Shown: positions 12,457-24,500 of the stretch, in pieces
How positions within the stretch are numbered: the first letter of the stretch is position 1
Layout of the letters: each line of letters starts with the position of its first letter
Assembly: GCA_008931825.1 (NCBI GenBank)
Contig: QXVZ01023090.1
Coordinates: 1 to 64,000 of the forward strand
Direction: 5' to 3'
Length of the DNA: 64,000 bases
Source: Phallusia fumigata
Lineage: Eukaryota > Chordata > Ascidiacea > Phlebobranchia > Ascidiidae
Notes under the pieces: generated by a model
The model's database searches: none
What the model was told of the DNA's origin: nothing
What the model saw: only the letters and a program-made list of their open reading frames with translations
Made by a program: the position numbers and the translations under genes

Positions 12457-12480
12457 AATAAATACTGTTGTAATTTTTAG
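12457..12480 (+). promoter_or_regulatory. Operon junction: AATAAA followed by splice acceptor
   Basis: AATAAA at 12457-12462 is followed, after 8 bases, by TAATTTTTAG, an acceptor-like pyrimidine/AG site ending at 12480. The CMSS1 ATG is 66 bp further on. A 3'-end signal immediately followed by an acceptor with no upstream donor exon is the usual structure between cistrons of trans-spliced operons. It suggests that CMSS1 mRNA receives a spliced leader here. This is inference; a leader-containing 5' end would prove it. Confidence 0.6.
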
Positions 12481-12546
12481 GAAACTATAGAGACCTACAT
12501 TTGTCTATTCAATGCTAGTAGACAAACTGTAAAGTTAACATTTGTG

Positions 12547-15500
12547 ATGGCTGATGATTTGGGAGAAGACTGGTGGGAGGACAAGGAAGGAACGAAAGAA
12601 CAGGAGGTTGATGATTCAAACGAAGATCAGTTTTCTGAAGGTGTGTTGAATGGAGTTTATGTTAGTATGCTAGTTTACCTTTGTTTTGTTGTATGGTTGA
12701 AAAAATTCTGCCAGCCTTGTTGCTTCATATTGGCTGGCAAATTTTTTGCTCATGTTTTTACAACGTTGTCTCTTACCTGTCGCTCTGGTAATGTTTGTGT
12801 AAATTTCTGAACTGTGAACTGTTTGAACAATTATTTTTTACAATACTGCCAAGATCTGTTTGGTTTTCCTGTTACCTTGTTAAGTAATATTGTAAAAGGT
12901 TTAAATCCTCTAAATCCAAATATCTGCCTGGTGACGTCGCAACAACTTCAATTTTAAACATGTTTATGAGACATCGCATAAGCACTAGCTGTAGAGTGCA
13001 GGAAAGTTTTCCACAAAAAAACAAACTGAAGTTGAGAAATTCGTTTTTAACACAGCAATCTGAAGAATGGCTCTCAAATTAAAAAAAACACTTTTTTTAC
13101 ACAAAAATAATGTTGTAAAGGTTTGTGCTTTCGATTGGTAATTGCACAAACGTATAAATATTTGCACAATTTTATTGCACAATAGGCTTCACAGCCATGT
13201 CTTAAACTCTTTAAATACTTATTTTATTGCAGTTGTATATGAGTTGCATCGGCAATCACAGATAAGTGTTTAGTTTGTGATTACCTGTTTGATGTGTGTA
13301 GAACCTAATTAATATGGGTTAACCTGTTAATTCTATTGTAAGGGGTTTAATCTTATCACAGGTTGGTCCAGAAACTAGTGGATATTTGTCTTTGGTTGGC
13401 AACAGTTTGGGCTCATCTGCAATTTTTTAGATGAACACTTTCAGTTATGGTTTAAAACAGGTGTTTTTGTACAGTTGTCAATTTTGAGTACTTTTGTGCT
13501 GTAAAACAGCTAAAATCTGACAGTTTTTTTTTTCGGTAACAAACACTGGTACATTACTCAAGGTCCTCTGTAATGGTAGTTGTGCCACACATTCCGTATC
13601 GCATATCGAACAATGGACCAAGTTTGCGTCCTTCTGCGAGGTGATTTTGTAGGGTCAGCATTCTGTCATGGAAGGGCTTTTTGCGTTCTAGTGACAAACT
13701 TGACATGCTGGGTGCCAGGAATGAATTAAGAACGAACACAGCTCGGGGCTGCCTTCGAAGCCAGGAAAGTGCAAGACAGGCCTGAAATGTAATCAATATG
13801 TTTACACTGTGTTAGCAAGCTTGTTTGTTGATGGTTTACATTCAACTAGGATTAAATGTTGGCTTGGAATGTTAGCTTGTTGTAAAATTGACCAGTTTGT
13901 CATAGGTTTGAAAATGCCGGAAAATTTGAAGTTTTGCTTTGAGTTTCAAAGCTTCTGGTGGTATTGCATTTTATTGCTACCACATTTTTTTCCTTACCTC
14001 AATCAGGTCGCAGCCTTCGTAGCAACGGAAATGTCGTAATGACGGCGCTTCTTGTAAGACTTTGTACACTCGCTCACAATGACTGTTCTTAACATGCGTA
14101 AAGCGGTAGAGTACACCAGTGCTCGATGAATCCACGTAGTACTGCAAAAGAAGTGAATGTAGACATAACTTTAGACAAAGTAGTACATTTTTTATGTCCC
14201 AATGCGGATTTCCTGACTTTCGTGTTATCGGCTATGTCAATTTGCCGAAAGAACGCGTTTTGAATGAACTTTAGAAGCTCGCCTGCATCCACATTGCACA
14301 TGCATTTAAATTTGTTCAGTTTGCGGGCCCTCAGCAAAAAAAGCAGTGAAACAAATCTGTTCGTTTGATAAACCAAGTATTAAGAACTCTTTAGGCCGGT
14401 ATATTTTAAATAACAGTGAAACGATTCACCCACTTGGTATTTACACGGAGTGGACCACGAATCCTTTTCCGTTCCTCTCGCGTCGGAATCTTGCTCCAGC
14501 GTAAAGTCTTTGATAATGACAAGGTAAACGCTGTAGAGTGAGTAAGGGTGGTTTCCCTTGTCGAACTGGCTTCTGCAATGAAATTATGATCGAAACAATT
14601 CATTATCCATACCAGTCGCTGTTACCCGTCAACTGAGTGCCCTATGCCCGCGTAACTGTTTGTAACCGCTAGATGGTGCTGGTGTGTTGTCGAACGCAAC
14701 GTTTAGAGATTTATCACTTCGGGCATTACAACCCACGATCGAAGAGCAGCGAATGTTACAACGGCTAAACTATTTATTTTTTTGCCATTCTTAAAACTAA
14801 ATACAGTAAGACGTGCCATCACTTTAAAATGTACGAAACAAGCCGTAACCACAGTCCTTTGAATTTGGAGACATGGCCGCCCCATTTTTTTAAATACGGT
14901 TAAATCTATTTCTTTTTCACTTGTGTATTTTCTGTTTTCGCGGTTTATCTGGTGTTTCGTTTTATGTTGTTGATGGTATGATTCTGTTTTGAAACACGGT
15001 TTACATGCCTGTTAGACGAATGCAGAACATTCCATGCAGCTGCCTCTTTCGTCAGCCACGATGGAAGCTGGCATTCTCGACTTTCGAATTTTCCAGTCGT
15101 TTCGTTATACTCAGTCACCTACGAATAAGCAAAATGATTTTAGAAATTTGTTTCAATGAATCAGTGAACATGAGTGTTGGCCCATTTCATCTTTTAATGC
15201 AGGTGGTGCTGGACAATGTATTTTCCCAACAATTAGAATGAAAATAACAAGGAAAATTTCAAAAACTGTGGCAAATATGTGGACTTTAGTAGCTATTTGT
15301 GCATTCGAACAAACAAAACGAGCATTTTGTGATACCTGCCACCGGATGTCGCTCGAGTTGCCAGACCGCACTCGACCATAGATGGGAGGACACAAGCTCT
15401 GGGGGTCGCTCACCGTTCTGAACATGTCGGGGGTGCAATTTCGCCTTTCCGCAACACACGATATCGTCACGGCCTTGCGTACCTATGACGTCAAATCAGG

Positions 15501-18500
15501 AGTTGTTTCTCTCGCTGACGTGTTATTGTTATGACGATGAGTAATATTTTGTTTGGGAAGTGAATGAATGGTTTGGGTATTTTGTGAGTAGCTCCCCTAC
15601 TAGAACTGTATCAGAGGTTTACTGGGTAATAAGCCGGAAGTTTTGGAGCCCAATAAATAAACCTGTAGGGTAGCAGGTAGTTTGCAATCCAGAGACAACC
15701 TGTATGATACTAGCTCTGTTTGAAAACCCTTCGGCTTATGGTTCATATGTTGCACCGGTGAGATATGTCATTCCCGTCTCTTACCAATGAACCCCTCAAG
15801 CACACTAATTTTCGTTATACCCTAAACTATTTTTGACACGTTTGAAATGCTTCTTGGGATCACGGGATTTATCATTCTATGCTCTTAAGAAAGCCGTGTG
15901 AATATAAAACGATGTTGTTGTTTTTTTAAGCGCTGTTTCTTAAACAAGGTGTCTCCTATCCACTTCTAAAAACCTACTCGACTTGGCTTAATTACGCGCG
16001 AATAATGCGCTTCATTCTTGTTTCATGAAAGATCGAACCCAATATTTCCCAACCGGGGTGTCTTTTGCAAGGCTCAGGTGTGCCGCGACCAATTTACTAA
16101 AATTGTTTTTCCATGGAATTAGGTGTAACCAGGTATGACGGTGAAAAAGGCTTGCAAATAAAACTGACTTGATTAATGTCTCTATACCTCTAAATTAGAG
16201 AAAATGCAAAATGACAGGTTTATCCATACTGTTCTTTCTGTAATTGACATGTAAGCCGCTATGGGTGCTGCGATTCTTGAAGTCTTAGTATAAGTAAAGC
16301 GAAAAGGTTGGGAATCACTTATCTAACCTCTTTGAGCTGAGTCGACCTGATTCACATAACCAGTATAAAGACTCTTTTGCGGCACTGGTGAAACGCAACC
16401 TATAGACAAAACCGAACAAGGAACATACTGCGTAATACGGAGGGTGCTTGTGCATGTAGAGGTGAGCCAGTGGAGGAAGGAAGCTCGCTGTTCCCCATCG
16501 AATCCACAGCTCATTGTCACGTAGCGTTTTCACCAAGCCCTCGGCATCGGATATGCCTAAGTGATGAATCAAAGTTAATTTACATGTTAATAGTGCGAGT
16601 GAACACACAACACCGCCAATTATATAAATGGTTTAACGGGGGTTAAGCCACGTGCAGTTGCCCGTCACGATGATTTTGCAAGTTGTTTAAAAGAGGTGAT
16701 GAAGTTTACGTAGCTTGGACGTTGCCTGAGAAAACTGAACGAATTTTGCTTGGCAACTTGTGTACGTTACGTTACATGCAGAGCTAAGATGCTACTATTA
16801 TAGTGACATCTAATAGGTCGATTTGCTTTACGTGACAAAATTACTTGATTTTTTAACACACGTGTGAAACAAGGGTTGTTTTTATGTGTGTTATAATCTC
16901 GAAACTTTACAATGTTTTAAAATTTTGGCGGCATTTAGTTTTACATTTGACGCTGGTTGCCGCCCTTATCAGTATTAAAATTGTACAACTGTGATTATAC
17001 GAAAACAAATTACTGATTTGTGTAGATGTGTTATTCTGCAGACCAGAATCACCTTTCATTATCATTCGCGCATGTGCGGGACTTTGTATCATCTCGTTTC
17101 GGTGTAACTTCAGGTCTTCAGTGCGTTGGCAAAACTCAGTGATTGTTGCGTCCATTTTTGCGTCCACTTTTTGGTAGGACACGGATGCTGTGACAAAAAC
17201 AGTTTTTTTTTGGTTTGCATTGAACCTGTTGCTCAACGATTTTGCCTACTTAGCTAAAGCAGAGTACGTCTTACACACAAGTCTTTACGCTAGCAGTTTT
17301 CTTTTGCTTCATTGCACATGTAATTGTAAAGTACCTTTTCACACACGAATATTGTGAATGGGAATTTTGTGACCATGTTAAATGAAAGTCATGACACTAA
17401 ATTTCCGCTTTTACGTTGGGTGACGTCATTTCTTCACTGTATGATAAACCCATAATTAAAAAACTTAACGAAAGCCTGAAAACTGGATATATTGATATGT
17501 TTTTTGGCTCAACGATACATATTTAGGTATTAACCTTTCAACCACTTGTCACTATAGCCCATATAAACCTTTTTAATATTTTTGGCTGGGGGTGGTTATG
17601 TTAAAGCGTTGATCATCAGCAGGTAAAAACGGGTATCAACAGTTTTGTTAGAATGCCCTGACCAAGTTTGTTGAATCATAACCTATAGATCCAATGGTTT
17701 TACAGCTGATAAGATTTTCATGCTTTGTACGTTTGCGGGACAGAGAGGCCACCACATGCCAATGCATGCTAAAAGTGCAACCGCTATCGTTGCTTGTTTT
17801 CATGAGAAAACGATAGCAGTTTGTTAAGGCTGTAATGCTTCGGGCAACTGATTTTTAATTGCTGGCAGCGAGTCATATTGGAAGAAAGCCTGGTTTTTCA
17901 TGTGCCGGTTCATGGCGCTTATCATTAAACATCATGCCAGCGGAATTTTTTTCGGGTACTCTCCCAATGACGACAGCGTTCAAATTAATTGCGCATGATA
18001 CGACTTTGTTCCGCGTGACCGGAGCGTCATAGCCAGAGTAAGTTCATATCCAACGAAAGCATAAGTTCTTACGTGGTCCAGGCTCAGCAAACATGTTGAT
18101 CAATTGCTGCCTTAGTTTGAATTTGTCCCCGAAGTCTACGAAGTCCACCACGAAGATGCTGGTCTCCTGTTCCTGTTCGGCCTGTTCCCTGACTGTACTG
18201 GGCGGCATTAATGATTTGTGGATTTCTTTATGAATTGCAGACGTGCTGGCGTGTTCGGGAAGTCTGAAACATAGCGTTAGGTCAGCAAAACCAGTCGTGC
18301 ATTTTGCGTGACTGTAAACTCCATTGGAAAATAAATAAAAAGTAGCATTTTAATTACTTGCAAGAATATCTAATTGAAAGATCTACGACACACTGTTGAA
18401 AGTAATTTAAATTTAAAGCATGCACATTGTTACTGCTGGACGGCGCTGTATAAGTCTAACACAAGGGGCATTTCCTTAAAAAGACGGTAAAAACGTCTGT

Positions 18501-21500
18501 TGCCCGCTAGTCTTGTTGTAAATAGAAAGACAGACAAACAATGCACGCACATACAAAAATAGGTGAACTAACTTGAGGTGCATCTTAAGTTCGTAGACCT
18601 GCGCAGAGTCGGCCGATTCTTCTATCTTTTGATACAATCTTAACAACTTGGATTGTATTTTCTTCAGGTTCATAGTCAGGTTTGGGGTTCCTCCGTGGGC
18701 CATACCATATATGGCAGTATCCGTCGTCATGTTACTGACGGTTTCGGCTTAAAACAATGAGAGTATATCTGAATGTTTTACTGGGCAAAAGATATGATTA
18801 CAACGATTCTTTTTCTTTTCGTGTGGTGATTTTTCACTAACTTTTCGAATTGGTCGAATCCCCATACTTTATCTGTAGTTTACTGATTTGATAGCACACC
18901 CAACTTTAGGCTTGAAATGCTATTGAAAGTATGTCCGATTTGTAAACATAGATTGACTTGACTGGTTTACTGGTGTAGTCAAGTAATTGTTACCCCACCC
19001 TTTTACCCTTCGATGTAAACATTAGGTGACTTCTGATATCCTATTACGTTTACTGGTGATACTCTGCACTTAGCCCAATGTGGTTATATATGAATGCCAA
19101 ACATCTCTTACTCAATTGTTTATGGTTGGTAAACAGCACAGGCGATGCATTAGGCGATCGTCCTTCTCCAGGACTCCTGCTTCCGAAATCTAAACCTCGG
19201 TTGTCGGTCATAATATCTGGGCTGTAAGCTGGAGAACTTATCTCGCTTGGCCTCGGCGACTGAGGCCTAGGTGGCAGTGCGCCCTGCCTTGTGTTGGGTT
19301 TATTCACTGCTGTGTAAAAATCTGCCTGTAGGGTTTGCTGGGTGGGAGGAACCGCCCCTGTCGGTAGCGGCGAGTAGATGTTTTGAACGTTTTCCGTGTT
19401 GTTGCGAGGTTGGTGACGGGCCCTGTTCCTGGTCGTTTCGTTCATAGTTGCTGGACGATTTCGAATTGGCCGCGGAGCTGGTCTTGTCGGGAACGAGTCG
19501 ATATCGTTGGTTGAGATGTAAAGTTCTGAAACAAGGTGCTTTCTAAGTCGCAGAAATGTATGACTGACTTTATGGATGTTATATCCGGGGATGCCGATCG
19601 CCGTTTTTGTTTCAAATACTTCGCGATGTCTCCTCGGAAGAAAACCGATTAAATATCTGTTGCCGAACTGAGCATGTGTTATTATTTTTAGTATTAGACA
19701 AAGTTACGGCAAAATAACTGTTTTATGATTTTTAGTATTTCACCAAGGACCGACAAAAAACTGTGTTATGATTTTGAGTATTTGACCAAGGCACGGCAAA
19801 AAATGTGTTCAATGACTTTTTTTTGTATTTCACTAATACGGCAAAAACTCTGAAATTCGTCAAATCAAAATAGCACATTTATATACCTTCGTCGTCCACG
19901 GCGTTCTGGTCATTGCCATATCCACTCAATGACGAGGCTTTGGACAGGACGCCGTGCTAATCGAAATAAACAATATATCAAGCAGTTACAAACTACAAAT
20001 TTCCAATATGTAGTTGCAAAGAATGCCTCGTTACTTCATCGTAGAATTTAAGTAGTGCATAAATGTGTTGTACCCTGTTTGTGACTTTTAGGTGTTTCTC
20101 ATTTGAGTCATTTCCAGTTCATTGTTAATGTGATTATTAAAAAGAATCACATTTATCAACGCGGTCTTAATCTGAATGACGAATCTGTACTATATGCGTC
20201 TTCATAGTTGTGAATAGGTCGTAAAGTTTACGAATGTGGCCCTATTGTCCCCTATACGCCTTTCCTAACGCGTCGATTCTATCACTTATACATAGTTCCC
20301 CCTTTACAACGTTAGCTCTATTTTCTTGCTACCCTTAGTGAGTGAACCGTTGATTAATTTCAAGGAAACTTCAAGTAAGCTTACTTTTGATGAAGGTGGT
20401 CTTCTCGGGGGCACTTCTGGGCCATTGCTTGCAGTTGGGCTCCATCTATTACGTAAAAGCAATGTTCAAAGGCCTTATTTGCATCATATCCTCCTGTTGG
20501 CGCGAGTTACAAGGATACGGGGGTGTTACTGTCGAACCGATACTTCAGTACATGCGGAAAGTGAACTTCTTTGCATGATCCAGTTAAAAATAGTCGCAAG
20601 TGTAGAGCGGTGGATCAATATATTGACTTTAGCTTTTGGTCTCTTAAAGGCCTCTTTTTAGGCAAACCTGAGACAACTGTCTCAAACTCTCTACAAATTA
20701 ACCATTAGTCTAAACCAGTTCCCAACCAGGGCACGCTAGGTTGCCATTTGCAGGGCTCAGGGATGCCGCGACCAATTTACTAGAACTGTTTTTCCATTAA
20801 AATATTATAATGCTTGCAAAATAGACTGACTTGAATGATGCCTCCTCGCTTCCTTTCTATTGGTCTTTTTGTAATTGATCTTTAAGTAAACCGCTCTGGG
20901 AGCCGCGATTTATAATGCTCAGCAAAAGTGTGCAGCAAACAAAAAAGGTTGGGAACCACTTGTCTACACAATCCCATGTTTGGTTATTGTAAGCATAAGC
21001 ATTAGTAACCGGTATATAACGTTTCGTCGACCTTTAAGAATGTTTTAACTGACGAGAAGCTATAAGCGCGTTACCGCACGTTTATCAACGCCATTTTTGG
21101 GACACAACACTTCATGGTCGCGTACCCGTGATCTCAAATCACGTGTATGCCGGATTTGCCTAGAGTCCAGCCATTGTTGTCTGTTTACAGAATAGGCATT
21201 AATTGTGTTATGTAAATGCGATGTGTCAAAGTCCTGTTTGAAAATAGCTGCCAGAGTAAAATAAAGCACCTGTAATGGGTTAAGCATTGACGGATACCTT
21301 TGCGTTGGTCGTTTTTTAATACATTAGGATGCACACCTGACTTTCGTGTCATATACATTCATGACGCACTTACTTGGTACACAAATTACATGAGTTACCA
21401 ACGTCAAGGTTAACATATTTTTAGAAACAGTGTCACTGTAGCCAAGCAAAGCATCTTGTAACAGACTTGTTGGGCTCGGCTTTGTGGAATCAGCTTGTCT

Positions 21501-24500
21501 AACTTGTGTGCTTATCCGTGCCAATGTCTGGTTAATGTTCACCTCACGTTTATAGTTGTTGTATCGCCAAGAGTTTATTTTTCCACACCCAAAAGGCCCT
21601 AAATTTGAGCTGTGATTTAAACATTGTGTAGATGCCAAATCACGTTCCTGCTTGTTTGTGGAAAGTTTGAACTCTCTTTTTATTCCTATTTAGGACATTT
21701 GTTGTAGGTTTTGTCAATGGATTGCAGCATTGATTTTTTTGTTGTTTGATATTTTCGACTTTTAAAACTGACATATTGCTTCCGGACTATAAATTATGGG
21801 GTAAATGACATTCACTTCAAAAACCTGTCAAACTAGAGCAGAAATGCGCTGTTGGTTGTAATTGTAATGTCTAATTCAGCATTTTCACGTTATAACCCAA
21901 AAATTTAGTTGTTTCCTGTGTGAAGCCGAAACAATGTTAACCGCCGTTGTTCGCACACAGAGTTCTACTTACGCTTGTTGTCGGATATTGTATTGGTGAT
22001 CGTCGTAGTTGCTTTCGAACGTTGAGCCCGCCACAGTTCTAGCCCTGCTTCGACTTCCACCCCATTCAGCCATTGTAGTCTGCCGTAAGTCCCAAGCTAT
22101 TTACCCTATGTTATCCACTAGCTGCCGAAAAAACATAAGCACATGTAGGTTTAGGTGACAACACACGACTAACCAACGACTATCTAGTCCTGCTGGGTTC
22201 AGAGTTTGCCTCGCATCCAATATTTTCTGTCAAATCATTTGGTACACATAAATGCTCAGCTGGCTTTTATTCGGAGATACGTGTTCGTTGGACCAGATGT
22301 GTCCCAAACAGGATGTTAACCGCTTATATACTTACAGGCCTATCCAAACATCCGGTCAACCTATGACCAAAGCGTATTAGGTTTGTTTGTCTTATTATTT
22401 TTGAATTTCGTAGGCTGAAATTATACTGTGGGACAGCGCATTAAGGTTTAATACTAAAAGCATAAACAGTTTTCCCTTTACTGGTTTCCCACATTTCTGG
22501 CGTAGGACTTACCACTGAAACAGTGTATTTCTAACATGATATCCTCTATATTTTTTACCCACACTGTTATACACTAGTCAACAAATCTCTGAAATCCGTG
22601 GTACATTATTTCTACCGATTGTATACTGGTAATAAGTTCCACATAACATGGCTTTTGGTTTTCTGTGCGCTTGTTAGTCTTAAATCTGGTATCACATCAT
22701 AAATCTGGAGACAATCAAACGCTAATAATCGCAACCTGAGTAGCAAAATACAAATTAGGCCCCACTGCTGGTACATCGAACTACTTTATCACCGAAATAT
22801 TTCCAATTTAACAGTACACTGTTGTTACAAGACCCTGGCTGCTTGTACAACAAGTAAATTATGTAAGCAGCAAACTTTTGTCTAAGTTGTTTGTAAAGTC
22901 TTAAACCAACTAGATAACGATATCAAAGAGCTGAACTATGTCATTGGTAACAAAACGTGCGACGAAAGACAAAATCGGTCCGTAGCTTAACGCTAGCAAG
23001 CTGTGTAGACAACAGGTACATGCTACAAGCCAACTAACAACGGTTACTTAATTAGACGCACAGTGTTCACGGTAGCCACGCATACAAAGCGGAAGTTGCC
23101 TAACTTACTAGTCATACGAACCGAAACACTCCAGCAGCACCAGTAGTCTGCGTGAGATTCATTGTTTGTTGCCGTTTAGAAGTTTCCCTTCTCGATCTGG
23201 CGGCTCGGCGTCGTCCTTGCTCTCCTATTTATAGAGTGGCAAAAGCCTTGTGGTTGATGTTGAAGCGAAACTGTTTTTTATCGACGCTCCGCAGCGTGTG
23301 TTGACTTCGATGTTTGACTAACTGAAATGTGGCAAACGCCGCGAAATTGTAGAGAGATTTTATTTTCTGTTAAGAGCGAGCGTTATCGCACATTTGCCCT
23401 GACCAGAAAGCTTGTGTAAACAAATTGGCTTGCCTGAAGCATGCAAAAATAGTTATTTCAAACATTCGTATACTATCACACGAAAACCTCTTGTGTTTTA
23501 ATAAAGTATCATACAATGGCATATTTAGAAAGATCTAAAAGAGCAAAAAAACTTGCATTAACAATTTAAATGGTGTTTAAATTCCTTCGGATTCGAGTAA
23601 TGCAACATAAAAAGAAACTGTACTTGTCGACACTTCTATGTATTTTTCCGCTTCGCACAATGGTTCCTTTGTATTCGTGATATAGTCAACAACGGCATAT
23701 GCTACGCGTATTTCGTTAAACCGTCACTCCTCCTTATAGCCCTTTAAGCAACGTCACACGCCCCAGAAACTGTCTCGAGTGGAGGCAACTAAAACCAGAT
23801 GCTAGGCACAAATACGACGGTGACGATAAAATGACCAGATGCGCGATAATGGGACTGCGCGACGTTCTTCGAGTTCGCAGTGTTGTGAAACAAATAAACA
23901 TGCGATGTTTTAAAACAAATAAATAAACTTTACGCTTATCCAATATTCCATCATTTCAACCTTCTGGTCACCAAACAGCAGAGAGTTGCACATTTGTATT
24001 TTTTCCCGAACTGTTTGTTGGTGTTGAGTCTTATTCCTGTACATAGCGTTTTAACCGAGATGGGTTGTTAACTTCACACTGAAAAAGTTGGGTCAAATAA
24101 TGTAAACAACGTAGTCCTGCCTTAGCAGGGTAAAAGGGAAGGTGGCTAAACAAACTAAGTACGATAGTGATCGATGCGAGCAACCCATCCAACTTCCCAA
24201 GCGGATAATATCAAACAAGGAAATAGAAGGTTCTTTCTGTTACTTTAACTTCATGGTCACGAAGTTGCAAAAAACACTGCAGTATTAAGGAAGTCCATTT
24301 ATTTGCGTTCTCAAACATCAGCTGTTTGCACCGCATTGCAGCAATCGGCAGTGGCCTCACCATGCTTAATCGTGAAAAGCACCGCAACGCAACGATGACG
24401 TCACTCCTACGTCATAGACCGGCCGCAGGAGAGGGCGGTTTGCGTAATGTCTTGATTTGCATATTGCTTTCGTTGTGGAGGTACAGGCACAAAAGCGTAA

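Noticed and set aside
16429-18263. Tudor-domain reading of the unidentified nested gene ([11 protein letters not shown])
   Set aside because: One VDFGDK-like string is not enough. The surrounding residues do not show the rest of a Tudor fold, so no family was assigned.
21060-21290. Candidate missing exon of the unidentified gene
   Set aside because: Open frame with acceptor-like AG sites, but no phase links it both to the MAEWGG exon and to 19887-19956.
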